DNA of 64,000 nucleotides from Tethya wilhelma (Eukaryota; Porifera; Demospongiae; Tethyida; Tethyidae): positions 3,968,568 to 4,032,567 of the forward strand of contig CAXIPT010000008.1 of the NCBI GenBank assembly GCA_964030475.1. The letters are read 5' to 3'. This document shows, piece by piece, positions 46,974 through 59,321 of this stretch (position 1 is its first letter; the number at the start of each line of letters is the position of its first letter). Below the pieces are notes generated by a model. The model was not told where the DNA came from. It was given only the letters and a program-made list of their open reading frames with translations, and searched no databases. The position numbers and the translations under genes are program-made.

Positions 46974-49900
46974 TATACGTATTTGTATGTGAATGTGTGT
47001 ATTCTTTAGCCTCGTTCCTAGGCCCTGTTCTCCGGCATTTATTGATCATATTTTGAAGCTTGACAATTCCAAAAGTTTAAAAATTAAACCACACAGGAAG
47101 GCTAGGGTACACTATTAATGTTGTGACTCAAATTCAATCAACCACCCTTGATATACATGCCTCGGTAACCAACCATCATCACTCCCACTCATCAGCACAC
47201 ATTTACACACACAATGCAGTACATGAGCAATGCTGAGAGCAAAATAGACATTTCAGATTCAATGCACTCACCCTAGCTTTGAACTGGGTGAGCTCTGCCC
47301 TCGAGACTGTGTCAGCTTTAGCAATGATAGGGATGATGTTGACCTATGAGGAGAGATCGAGAGAGAGGGAGAGAGAAGGAAGAGGGTAGTCGGCCATTAA
47401 AGAAGGAAAGGAGTGAGTGGTAGTCAATTGTGTGGAGTGAAATGTGGTCACAAACAAAACACAATAGGAAATATGTACGTTGTGGCAGATTGTGTGTTGG
47501 TATGTACCTTTTTGTCTAGCTGTTTCATACACACTAGATCGAGGGACTTGATCCTGTTTGTGTGTGTGTGTGTGTGTTTACAGTCAGTCACCGCCATCTT
47601 AATAGCAATATTACAGTACAACATATCCATCAAGCTAAGCTAAGCTCTCATATCATGTACAGCTCACACTCTGGGAGGAACCAAGGCTCAAGGTGTGACA
47701 GAAAATAGAGCATGAATGTACACGATACACCCAAATTTCACAAGAACTCCATAAAGCTTTGGCACAACAAGCCTATACATCACATGGAATCAACTATAAC
47801 ATACTTTGGTTGTCACACACGTACAAAAACACACCGAAATACAATGAGAGCTACAGGCACTAGCTACCACTTGCTTTCAACAGCTACACAACATGTGTGC
47901 ATGTGTGCAATGCACATTCCAATGAACAAAGATAACGAATGATATTTGTACATAAACCAACATTCCATAGAAACAACCACAAACAACGTATATAAAAGCA
48001 TACAATGTCACATTATACACAAATGTTAAGTGCACTGACATTCGTGACCATCCACTACATGTGCACAACAACATGCATCCAACTCACGAGTGTCCGGTGG
48101 GAGAAATGAAGTAGAGGCACACGTGGATGCGGGTGTCGTGACAGTGGACCAAATCCCGCTTGATCTTGAGCTCCTCTTGAAGGTAGCGTTCGAACTGCAT
48201 GTCGATGTAGTTGGTGATGGCGGCACAGCTGTTCTCCTTGTTGATCTGGTCACCAAAACCGGCCGTACTGACCACAGTGAGACGAAGCTTAACGTTTCCC
48301 TCTTGGAGAGCTGTGGGACGTGTGATTCTAATTAATGCACACCAAGCAGTGTTATAGTTTTTATTTTTTCGAACTTACTGTAGGTGCTGTGGTTCAGTGA
48401 GACCTCAGGGAGCCTGTGCTCAACGGGATCATCTGTCAAAACAAACAGCACTATCGTTAACACATCCCATTACCGCAGCGATAGTTGCCAGGCAATTAAT
48501 TTGTAGATAAGAGGGTCAACATATCCAATGCAATTGGGCACTATCCAAAAGGCACGCTACATATCTATGGAACTGTATTAAGAGATGACTTAGTACACGT
48601 GTATCCAACAATAATGATAGTAGGCTAACTTATGTAAGCAAATTTGCATACGGTACTCAGTGGAATGCTTTGCCTAAAACCTACAGTAAAATACCATAGG
48701 CTAGTCAGGTAGTATACCAGCTCCCACACACACTGCTGTGAAATGAGATTCATTGGCCAGCCTGACATTCATGGTATGTGTATATAGATGGGTGTGCACA
48801 CACTATTAATGCTATTTAGAACACAGTTTCGTATTAATTACTGCTCCTCCATACCACAGGTCGCCATGGCAACACAACTCCCTGGCCAGCTTTTATCAGA
48901 TGATAAATCTCATATTCAGAGCATGAATATTTCAAACCATAAACATAGCTAGCTTATCTTCATCTACAAAATCCTGTACACCACACATCTGCAGGCATGC
49001 TATTTCTATTTGAAAAGCACCACTCTCTCAGTTCAAGTGAAATGGCCTATCTCTTAGTATATAATTACGTATATACACTGATAGAGCCAATTTTTACATA
49101 ACACACGTTGTGACATATGTTGTACTTGTAACAAAATACTCTATGCATTCAACATTTTAGTGAACATCTTTCTAGACAATGGGAAAATTGTCCCTGAGAA
49201 CTTTCCAAGTAAGCTTCTTTTCAAGTGGGAGAACCTAGCACTCAGAAAGGAACTTTAGGTACACTACTGAATGGTGTGTGTGTTCATACACAAGAGCACC
49301 CACTTAGCAAAAGGTGGGATGGTTTTCATTCCTACTGTTGTTGTGCAGCTGGTAAGGCTTCAGGTCGTGAGCATGCAAAGGCTGTTGGTGTTTATGTACG
49401 AGTGCGTGTCTTAGCTATGTTGGAGACCGTGTTGTTGTTTGGCAGGACAGGAATTTGACATGTGGCTTCACACAGTAGTTCAAGCGTAGCAATAAGCCGC
49501 AGAGCATGTGAAATTTTGTGATATGCTTCAACAACTATCGATGTTTGTGTGTACGTATTATGTTGTCAAGCAAAAGGGATAAATTTTCAGCTCTTTTTAA
49601 AACTTTTTTACTGTTTGTGTACGAGTTATAGATTACGTGTGCTATGTGGATTAATTTCATACATAAAACAACAAAAGCTCACCATCAAAGGACGTTTTGA
49701 AGAGAGAATCTATTAGAGTTGACTTGCCAATGCCAGTCTCACCTGTAAATTCATCAATAGACAATGTACATGTATCACACACAAAAATGGGAATGACTAA
49801 GACAATCTTGATTGTGAGAAAAACGTAAGTACAAAAAATAAAGAGTGTTTATTTCCCAACTCACCGATACAGAGGATGTTGAAATCAAAGCCTTTGTTGA

Positions 49901-50197
49901 CACACTTGTTCACCAACTGATCGGGGAGACTGTCGAAGCCTACGTGACCTGACAGCTTCAGATCACGTCCATCAGAACCCTAACACAACAGAGGGCCAAC
50001 AGGAACACAAACATAATAGAATAGCAAGAAAAAAACCTCTCTTTTGACCAGAGATATTAAACAGCTTCAGAGCAAAATATAGTTTGATAGTATTTCCAAA
50101 ACGTGGGACATACTATTACTCATACAAAAAGCGTTTTATCTACACTAGTTTAGCTGTATCTTACCAAGACTCTCAGTACGTGAGTATGGTCGCTCAT
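45396..50197 (-). CDS. Septin, SEPT6/8/11 group (424 aa, 13 exons)
   Basis: Exons in transcript order: 50,165-50,197; 49,865-49,979; 49,683-49,742; 48,379-48,432; 48,088-48,310; 47,508-47,553; 47,272-47,343; 46,736-46,922; 46,615-46,666; 46,235-46,351; 46,060-46,150; 45,876-45,995; 45,396-45,500. They sum to 1,275 bp (425 codons), all in phase. Motifs: polybasic-free N-terminus [21 protein letters not shown]-loop [16 protein letters not shown]3-like [14 protein letters not shown]4 IAKADTVS, the septin unique element with [19 protein letters not shown], then a C-terminal coiled coil ([20 protein letters not shown]...). Septins polymerise into membrane-associated GTP-binding filaments for cytokinesis, cilia and cortex. 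The SEPT6 group usually binds but does not hydrolyse GTP; that is family knowledge. One donor (45,876) is GTCAGT. Confidence 0.95.
48433..49682. other. Largest septin intron (1.25 kb)
   Basis: No embedded gene, no clear RNA and no strong repeat recognised. The intron separates the P-loop exon from the rest of the GTPase domain. Confidence 0.5.
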
Positions 50198-50649
50198 TTT
50201 AGAAGGTTTGTGATGGACAGGACGCTGCTAGTAGATCTACAAGCTGCTTTTTTTCACTCCAGAACAAAACACACCCAAAAGTTTCTTGCGCGTGGGAGTA
50301 TGATTACAGGGGGCACCCGCGCATGTAATTAGTACAGAGTTCACAAGGGGTCAACTTTTTCGAATAACGATTATCTACCACTTGACCAGTCACACAAATA
50401 TTAAATTTTTATGCACACAATCTAAAAAGCAGACTAATACTAATACTAATCACACTACAATACACTAATAATACTAGACTAATCACAATACAGTTTACAA
50501 TAATTACAGAATAAGGCATTATTATAATATTCTTCTAACATAATATTATCATAGAGACTACGTAAACAGTTACTATGATATTATATAACTATACAATAAT
50601 ATATGTTCACAACTTGATCAAAAAGTATAAATGATGTATATACATCCCG
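50198..50649. other. Septin 5' flank and 3' flank of the unknown gene
   Basis: AT-rich. The stretch about 50,103-50,145 (GTGGGACATACTATTACTCA...) has a relative at 62,725-62,767, also just downstream of the paralogous unknown gene. No coding signal beyond the septin start. Confidence 0.5.
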
Positions 50650-51875
50650 TCAGTATTCTGTCATGATAGATATTCCAGAATACAATTGCAAGCCAGACTC
50701 ATCTGTAAATGTACAATGACACATACACGAAACAGATAAACAATGTCACTGGCACCTATTAAACAGTGGGCATACCATTTATTCCACAACTTACTGGTGC
50801 TCAGCTGCATTTGTGGACTCATTATCATCATATTATAGAGTGGAACAGCAGGTTCTCCATACCCATTGCTGTATGGGCCAAAAATTGAAAATGATCATCA
50901 TAATGGCTTTACAATAATATTATACTGAAGTTAAGTCGGAGATTTTTGTAATTTATGATCGCTTGCTTACCCAACAGCTCCACCGTGATCAAAAGATTGA
51001 CTATATAACTGATGGTAGGCATAATCATTGAAAGTTGGTACAGTGGTGTATGGCAAACAATGATGGCCAGAGTGATCACACTCAGGCGGGCTTGTCTCCA
51101 TCGGTGATCCCAGGTCTGACTCCATGGAGGATCCATAGTCCAATCCTAGAGACAATAAATTGATGCATGACTATCAAATTTTGAGCACTATAATTATAAT
51201 AATTATTGTGAAAAGGGCTCTCCTACTTCTCAGCACTAACATAATTAAAATTATATTGACACAGTTTGGCGCCATGCAGTATGTGGTCATATAACTACAC
51301 TCACCATTGTCAATATCATCTGCAGACAATTCAGGCAAGGTTGGGCCACTTGGGCAGCATTCTATTACAAGTGCAGCACTATAAAGTTAAGTATGCATTT
51401 AAACAAGCTACATACTATATAGATCAGGAAATTCTCACTTCTAGAAATTTTTAACCAACCACTCACGTGAATATATTAGCCAGCAAAAATTTTAAATTTT
51501 AGCACCGAATATTTCCTAATCTATGGTAATTGAAATCAGTATACTGGGCTTTTGAAACTTGTTACAGTTGCATGCATACAAAAATCATTAATTGGAAAAG
51601 TGTATATTATATTATGCAAAATTATCGTATCATTAACAAACACAAAATGAATTATCATAATTATTATGGACTCCCAAAATCCCTGCCCAATGGCACTAGC
51701 TCTGACTAGTACTCATGATTATGCATGCATGCATGCAGGAGTTTCAATAATCATGCATTTTTGATTTTGGAATGATTATTCAATAATTAGTATAACTATA
51801 CCTTCAGTGCTATATTTCAGTGGTTTACTAGTAGGCTCTGTACATGTAGAGACCAGATCACACTTCAAATAGTTT
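50650..51875 (-). CDS. Unknown small Ser/acid/aromatic-rich protein, paralogue 2 (5' end unresolved)
   Basis: Five splice-compatible exons: 51,802-51,875; 51,305-51,361; 50,971-51,145; 50,795-50,868; 50,650-50,702 (TGA). They encode NYLKCDLVSTCTEPTSKP.., TLPELSADDIDNG, SSMESDLGSPMETSPPE, VPTFNDYAYHQLYSQSFDHG, then ESGLQLYSGISIMTEY-stop. Every phase, the order, and the 175-bp central exon length match the gene at 62,922-63,948, which is why I accept it as real although no domain is recognised. Composition (Ser, Asp/Glu, Pro, Tyr/Phe) resembles a transactivation or disordered region, but that is only a resemblance. An upstream exon ending in phase 2 is needed. The orphan exon at 59,963-60,031 has that phase but lies 8 kb away. 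Confidence 0.65.
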
Positions 51876-52849
51876 CTAAAAAAAAAAATCAATATTATAC
51901 AACTATATGAGCTATTGTAAGCTAAAACTTAAGATATTGACCCAAGAAATATATCACAAGCACTAGCGTTGCAGTAGGGCATTTTTTTTCGTGGGAAACA
52001 ATCCTTGCAAATATTGTGGGAATTTGGAGCAATAAACTACTGTGTATATGTACTGCTGTTCTGCCAGGTTTTCCAAGACTACAGATTTGTTATAGAGGAT
52101 TTTAATGATTGCAGGATGGTCTTGCTTGCCCAAAAATGCCATACTTCATTGACTCAGTTTTCTATAATTATGTCAATATGCAAGAACAAAGTATGTACCA
52201 TATAGCTTGCATTCAGCTATATAGGTGGAATACTATTAGTAATACTCAGTACATAAGTGCATGAGCACCTATAATATATAGGGAAAGCTTAAGGATAGGG
52301 GAAGAAATGGTCTTTAAACAAGCTTAGATTCAGCCAAGGAATATAATTTATACTACCTGTGCATATATACAGTACAGGTAAAAATTTCCAGTTTTTTTGC
52401 TTGTCTGTTTGTTTGTTTGTTTGTTTATTAAGTTTGTTTACTAACTTCATGGCATACAACCAAGCCTGAATTGTATAGCTACTTAATTCATGGCATTTTG
52501 ATTCAGTTGGTTGTGGCACGATATAACTCTTGTATTGATGATAATCTTTTCAGTGGGAAAAAAGTCTTAGAGTCTCGAGATAATTATGTTCGAGTGACGT
52601 TGGCATTTTCAAGCTCAGCTAGATGACCTTAGAATTTTGACTCTAGTAGCTGCAAAATTCTCATTAAGTAGGTTGATATTTCTTCAGTTCCTTACGTATA
52701 CCATGAGACCAATAAAGGCAAAACTAGCTATACTTAACTAAAAGTTTTCTAAGCAGGCCAAGCTACACAGTAGTTAGACAGCTGCTAAACATGACAGGCT
52801 AGCTATTAGAGTACTAGTAGAACAATCGTGAGTGAAAGTCCATGGAGTC
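51876..52849. other. Intergenic or intron, no gene seen
   Basis: AT-rich with a (GTTT)n tract near 52,407-52,431. Short ORFs lack splice partners or family resemblance. Confidence 0.4.
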
Positions 52850-54745
52850 TCATGTGAAGGAATAACCCTTCCAGTGTTCTCATCTGGAGTGAGCGACACT
52901 CCTTCCAACATTATCAGACAGGCGTCTGATGGTATAAAAATCCTAAATTCCAATGTTCTCAGACGTCTATATAGAGGTAGCACTCCTTCCAACATTCTTG
53001 GGTGTCTGGTGACTTCTTTCAATGTTCTCATTATGTCTGGATGTATCTGGAGGTAACATTCATTCTCCACGTCTGAAGGTTACACTTTTCCAACGTTATC
53101 ACATGTCTGAAGGTAACACTCCTTTCAATATTCTCAACGTCTGGAGGTAACACTCACAATTTTCCAATGTCTTCAGGTGTCTAGAGGTGACACACAGACT
53201 ATTCCAATGTTCTCATGTGTCTGGATGTAACACTCTTTCAACATCATTCTTGGTGTTTGGAGGTAACGTTCTCATGTGTGTGGAGATATAACACTCTTTT
53301 CAATATCTCGACGTCTAAAGGTAACACCCCAATGTTCTCATGTGTCTGGAGGAGGTAATACTCTTTCAAAATTAATATTCTCAACTTCTGGAGGTAGTAC
53401 TTTTCCAACATTCTCACCGGTCTGGAGGTAACACTCTTAACAATTAATGTTCTTAATGCCTGCATGGAGGTAACCATTTTCCATTGTTCTCATGTGTGTA
53501 AAGGTAAAAAAATTTTCCAATCACATGCAACGGTTCTCATGTGTCTGAAGGTAACACTCTTTTCAACTTGACATTCTATATTATCTCAAAGTCAGGAGGC
53601 AACACTTTTCCAATATTCTCATGTGTCTGGAGGTAATTCTCCTTTCAAGATTCTTGATATCTGGAGGAAGCACTTGTTCTCATGTATGTGTGTCTGGAAG
53701 TATATATATAACACTCCTTCAAAAAATTTTTCAATGTCTGGAGGTAAAACTTTCCAATGTTTTGATGTGTTTGGTGGTAACACTTTTTCTGATATGTCTG
53801 CATGGAGCATTATACTTGTACTCCTTCAAATATTCTTGCAATTTGACATCTGAAGGTTACACTTTTTCCAATATGTTCTCATGTGTCCAGAGGTATACCT
53901 CTCCTTCCAATGGCTTTTCTCCAACGTTTTTAAGTGTCTGCATGGAGGTAACACTTTTCTCCAAAGTGTCTGGAGGTAATATAACACTGGTTTTTCTCCA
54001 ACGTTTTTAAGTGTCTGGATGGAGGTAACACTTTTCTCCAACGTTTTTACGGTGTCTGGAGGTAACACTTTTCTCCAAAGTGTCTCCATGGAGGTAACAC
54101 TGGCTTTTCTCCAATGTTTTTAAGTGTCTGGAGGTAACACTTTTTCTCAAATGGGCTAGTGTCTGGAGGCATAACACTGATTTTTCTTCAACGTCTGCAT
54201 CCATGGAGGTAACACTTTTCTCCAATGTTTTCAAGTGTCGTAACACTGGCAAGTTTTTCTCCAATATTTTCAAGTGTCTGGAGATAACACTTTTCTCCGA
54301 TGTTTTTAAGTGTCTGGAGGTAACACTGGCTTTTCTCCAACGTTTTAAGTGTCTGGAGATTGATAACACTTTTCTCCAATGTTTTTAAGTGTCTGGAGGT
54401 AACTCTGGCTTTTCTCCAACGTTTTAAGTGTCTGGAGGTTTTTAAATGTCTGGAGGTAACACTTTTCTTCCACAATGTTTTCAAGTGTCTGGAGGTAATA
54501 TTTTTTCCAAATTCAATGTTCTTGTGTATCTGGAGGAACACCCCTTCCAATATTCTGGACATCTGAAGGCAACCGTTTTTGGACAGTGCATCTGGAGGCA
54601 ACACTTTCTTGGTAATATTCCTTCCAACATAATATATACTCATGTATACCTTTTCTCAGAGTCTGGAGGTATACGTATCACTCTGCAAGATCTGGATCCT
54701 TTCAATGTTCAGATAGGATGCAACACTCCTTAATTAATTCCAGCT
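52850..54745. repeat. Degenerate minisatellite, unit about 35-60 bp, about 1.9 kb
   Basis: A core GTCTGGAGGTAACACT recurs about 35 times with variable linkers (CTTTTCTCCAACGTTTTTAA, or CCAATGTTCTCATGT). Unit length drifts across the array; copies between 54,000 and 54,500 are the most alike. Long ORFs on both strands here are by-products of the repeat and are not genes. Confidence 0.93.
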
Positions 54746-54935
54746 AGAGGGTTCTCATCAGAATGCCTACTGTTGCACTGCAGAGACCGTCTAGAGGCAT
54801 GTGCTGAAGATGGTCACATGTAGGCTCAGGCCTTTCCTGTTTTATTTGCTGCATCTCCATGCACATTATGCATTGTGCATCTCTGTGCAGTGACCTAATA
54901 GCCTCTTAGTAACTAGCCTTACAGGCATGTACTTA

Positions 54936-55440
54936 ACAGTCTGGCTCACAGGCATGTAGCAGTATTGCTACAGTCAGCAAACCATCCTGGTATACATTCC
55001 CATGCATGCTGCATGTGTAAGAATTTACTCCCTACACAGACCTGTGTACTCCAGGCTCCATACAACAGTCTGGCTCACAGGCATGTAGCAGTATTGCTAC
55101 AGTCAACAAACCATCAAGACTGTGCATTCTTCATCCTGGTATATTCCCATGCAGGCTGCATGTGTACTGAAGAACATACTCCCTGCATGAACTGACCTGC
55201 GTACTTTGTAGGCTCCATATGCATACAACAGTCTGGCTCACAGGCATGTAGCAGTATTGCTACAGTCAGCAAACCATCAAGACTGTGTATTCTTCATCCT
55301 GGTATATTCCCATGCAGGCTGCATGTGTAAGCTCCCTGCACTGACCTATGTACTCCAGGCTCCATACAACAGTCTGGTTCACAGGTATGTTGCAGTATAG
55401 CTACAGTCAGCATGCATTCATCATCTTCGTATATTCCCAG
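54936..55440. repeat. Four-unit tandem repeat, period about 130-160 bp
   Basis: Units begin ACAGTCTGGCTCACAGGCAT at 54,936, 55,065, 55,228 and 55,369. Each runs through GCTACAGTCA, CATCCTGGTATA, CATGCAGGCTGCATGTG and ACTCCAGGCTCCATA-type blocks, with internal deletions. No coding potential. Confidence 0.88.
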
Positions 55441-56978
55441 GCTATAATTTACTTAACCTAGTATCAATAAAACTCTGTTAATTTTATATGACAATTAGCT
55501 ATCCACATCCCAACATTTGGAAAATCCCTGTGATGCATATCTGGCCCCAGGCCTAGGGTTAATAGTCCTTGTATATATATATTATATCAGGATGATCTAC
55601 AAACCCTTTGAACGAGGAGTTTGCATATATAAAAGGGCATGACCGGGGACGAAATTTGATGTCAGAAAATGGCATCAGAATTTTTTACTTCAGGAAACTG
55701 GTAACTATACTACTCGTATGCATATGGGTTTTACAGTAGTTAGTTGAGTAATATGACTGAACCAAACACAGCTGTACAAACTTATTAGCGCCAAGGGAGC
55801 ACTAGAATGAATAATTGCTGTAGTTTTAGAAGAAACTAGGTCAGATTCTATTTTGCATTCTCATGCAAGGCCAACTTCCTGAGTGAAAAGTGAAAACGCC
55901 GCACCCCAGAAGTGACCAAAAATAAGCATACAAGAATTTTATTATAAATGCAAACTCCTCGTTTTAATCATCATTTAGATTCCTGGTCAAAGTATGTGTA
56001 ATTAGGGGTATCACTTTTCCCAGAGTAGATCAATTGCAGTGAAGAGCTACGTAGCAAAGCGTGCATGGTCACGACCATACCCGCTGTATACTAACACTCA
56101 CGACTGGGATCAACATGTGATCAAGGGGCAAAGCACAAGGGTCAAGAAGGCTTGATTGCTTGCTTTTAATTAGTGGTCAAAGGTCACAGCTAGCACGTTT
56201 TAGTCGGGTCAAAGGTCAAATTCTTTCGATCAAATTAAAGCATTCCAAAATGGTGTAATCAAGGGTCAAGGCCTGAAAATAGGACAGATCAAATTTTGAT
56301 CCCGGTTGCGGGTGTTAGTACGACAGGTATGATTGTGACCACCCCTTGCAAGGTGCTTAACCCTTGGTGCATGGCATCATGCCTGTAGCAATGCAATTGT
56401 GCATGCTCACACATGACACTGCTGTCAAGAAATAAGAATATCTGTATTTAATAGCAAGACATACAGAGTATCGGCACTACCAGTTAGCAAGTTACTATGA
56501 CACTATAGACCAGTGAAAAGTCTCTGCATGGAAGTTGCGTTTTAGGCATCGTTTTTATTTTTACCATACAAATTTCCCATGTAACAACTAATTTTTGTTG
56601 GTCTGCAATTCTTTGGTACTCAGATTATAGAGAATTTACTCAGCTATTAGCAGCTATTTGTTTATTTCAAATACCTTTAACGGCTTAAAAGATATAGCTT
56701 GTTTGGTGCTAACATGTCACTTTCAAGCAATAAAATAAACACTCTATTATTTTCTTAAATATGCTGTTTTGGATATAATATTATAAGTAGGGATTCCGGA
56801 TGATTGAGTAAGCTGTCCTTAGAGCTATCAATAGGAAATGTTCATCTTTCAGTCAGTCAATTATAGCAGAATGGGTGTGACGTAGAATACTATGTGTATT
56901 TTTTTTTAGATAGTCTTGATTAAGGTATGATGCCATTTTTGAAGACTGGAGCTGCTGTTCTAGAGGTATAGTTAGAAC

Positions 56979-56980
<2 letters not shown>
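55441..56980. other. Non-coding stretch with AGGTCA-type motifs
   Basis: No ORF of interest. GGTCAAAGGTCA, a perfect DR1 nuclear-receptor element, is at 56,175-56,186 and again at 56,207-56,218; looser GGGTCAAG copies flank them (56,130-56,270). Confidence 0.5.
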
Positions 56981-57065
<85 letters not shown>

Positions 57066-57117
57066 NNNNNNNNNNNNNNNNNNNNNNNNNNNNNNNNNNN
57101 NNNNNNNNNNNNNNNNN

Positions 57118-57185
<68 letters not shown>

Positions 57186-57200
57186 CACACACACACACAC
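56981..57200. repeat. Long (CA)n array containing an assembly gap of Ns
   Basis: CA repeat from about 56,981 to 57,200, interrupted by Ns at 57,066-57,117. The true length is unknown. Confidence 0.97.
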
Positions 57201-57315
57201 GACTACCAGTACGGATGAGCACCAAGGGTTAATAAAATAACTCTATATGCATTCACATTATAAAGTAATTTATGATGCATACATATATAATTATATACAA
57301 TGGTTATAATTAATA

Positions 57316-57968
57316 CCGTAAATGGTGAAATTTTGTAGATGTTGCAGTCCATAATGAATTTGGCACCTCTTATTATTCGGTGTGCAACCTTTAGCTAGCA
57401 TATTTGTTGAAATTCATTACAAGAAATAGAGGACATTTGTAACTATATACATGCATACAACTATTATTTTGACACCCATGCATTAAAATTTGTACAATAA
57501 CAGCTGAAAAGGCCAAAAATATAATATAGTATTATAATTATTCTTTCTTATAAGCATTTTGTAGGCTAGGTTTTCACAAGGTATGGCTTACAATCTATTC
57601 TCCTACCTTTCAGAAAGCAGTATAGGCCAAGTCCTAGAGCATATAGGTCACTGTTTTATTTTACACCTACTGCCTACGTATCAGTTTGAGCATGCTGAGA
57701 ATACAATTAGGGAATACCCATTTTCCCCACTCCCCCTTTTACTCTATTTTAAAAGTATGGATAAAGTAGTTCAAGCTTTCTCATGCACACACACACACAC
57801 ATACACACACATACACACACACGCGCACATGAACTGATGGACGGACAAAGCTTTGCTTATATTACGTTAGTGGGGGCTGTATAATGAAGAGGTATACTGA
57901 GCTACAAAATTGTTCAATATGAAAATTTTCCTTCAAAACATTTAGTACAAAATGTTCACAATTTACGG
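57316..57968. mobile_element. Probable MITE, 653 bp, TA-flanked
   Basis: Ends CCGTAAATGGTGAAATTTTG and, inverted, CCGTAAATTGTGAACATTTTG, with TA at both borders (57,314-15; 57,969-70). The interior is AT-rich and non-coding and includes a CA run at 57,786-57,822. Termini resemble the elements at 23,945 and 58,990. Confidence 0.55.
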
Positions 57969-58989
57969 TATTATTATATGCATGCATGGTTATAGGTATA
58001 ATCAGCTAGGAGCTTACTATATGAGCTCCTTAAGCTCCTGTTATAATGATAGTAGGGATCATTAATATTCAACAAATGCAGATAATGTATACATGCCTAT
58101 CACTCACCAGCAAGTAAACTTACAGCAACAGAGACCATCATTCATCTTCAAAAGTCATAGAAACTCCCATTCACCTTGGACTAAACAAAAGTATCTTCAT
58201 GTGATATCTTCCAGGAAAGGCCAGGTCCCAAGGTACATGCACTTAAAATGATACAATTGCAAGTAGCAAAGGTCCTGACATACTCAAGATCTTTAGTTTT
58301 ACCTATTTACTACAAGGAGTGTGGCTTGCTTCACTCACCATGCTCCTTGTGTGTGTATGAAATTATCTGATACATATTGCTAGATGCGATTCAGTGAAAG
58401 GTTAAAGCTTGCATGCACTGCTATACTTCAGGACTTGACTAGCATGCAATTCGAGCATGCAATACTACTAGTACAAACTCGTTATCTGGCTAGTTGTGTT
58501 TCGTGTATAGAATGGCTGACTGTTTTTGAGATTGCTGACAAGGCTTACTAGTGGCATCTGTATCAGACAAAGGAGCGTGATAGAGCAACGCCTGTGATTC
58601 TACCCTATAGGCTAACACTACATAAGCTAGCCTGGCATCCAGGCACACTTTTGGTAGCCTGCATTCTTGAGAGTCCAGAGTAGCTCGAGGTCACATTACT
58701 TCCGGTGACCTCTGTTACACACACACACAGACACACACAACTTTGCTTATAATACAGTCTCTCTAGAGGACCATGCAATATCAAACTTATATGCATGGGT
58801 CTGGTGAGTCACTGAGTCAGTGACTATAATTATATAACATGCAGTGGAATTTAAACTGAAAACTTTCACAGATTCTCAGGTGCAGGCAAAACTGTGAAAT
58901 CAAGCAATGAAAGTCTTCTTCCTTGGAAGTTCCTCTTAAACAATATTATCCCATGTCACCAGACATCCGTCTTTTTTGGGAGCTATATA

Positions 58990-59252
58990 CCGTATAGCGG
59001 GAAATTTTCGTAGGGGAAAATTTTTGTGAATTTTGCGGTTTGGCAGCTTTCCACGAAAATTTCCCCCAGTAAATTTTCCCCACTGGGGGAAAATTTTCGC
59101 GGAAAGCTGCCAAAGCTGGAAGCTGGCAAAATTTGTAAGGTACGAGGTCGTCACGTAATGTTGAGACGTAATCCACGAAAATTTTCCAAGTGAATTTCTA
59201 TTCAAGACAAAAACGCAAAAATTTTCCCTCACAAAAAATTCCCGCTATACGG
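58990..59252. mobile_element. Palindromic MITE, 263 bp, TA target duplication
   Basis: The inverted termini CCGTATAGCGGGAAATTTTC / CCGTATAGCGGGAATTTTTT extend about 40 bp with few mismatches and have TA on both sides. An inner palindrome (about 59,041-59,120, TTTGGCAGCTTTCC and its complement) makes most of the element self-complementary. Confidence 0.85.
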
Positions 59253-59276
59253 TATTATAATATTATTATAATAACC

Positions 59277-59321
59277 TTAATCCCAGGTCCCTTCCTCTCA
59301 GAGGAGGGAGCCTGGGATTCG
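59277..59321. repeat. Short hairpin repeat
   Basis: AATCCCAGGTCCCTTCCTC and its near-complement GAGGAGGGAGCCTGGGATT form a stem of about 19 bp. A related AGCCTGGGA / TCCCAGGCCCC pair occurs at about 24,638-24,712. Confidence 0.7.

Noticed and set aside
49225..49458. 77-codon ORF in the large septin intron
   Set aside because: No recognisable domain, on the opposite strand to the host gene and without neighbouring exons.
54188..54643. 151-codon minus-strand ORF and companions on both strands in 53.6-54.7 kb
   Set aside because: They are translations of the minisatellite unit and appear in several frames on both strands; no splice sites or family resemblance.
52850..54745. CRISPR-like array
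   Set aside because: Repeats are degenerate and of variable spacing, without distinct spacers, in an animal genome.
56853..57225. Cys-Val repeat ORFs containing X
   Set aside because: Pure CA/GT microsatellite with a gap of Ns.
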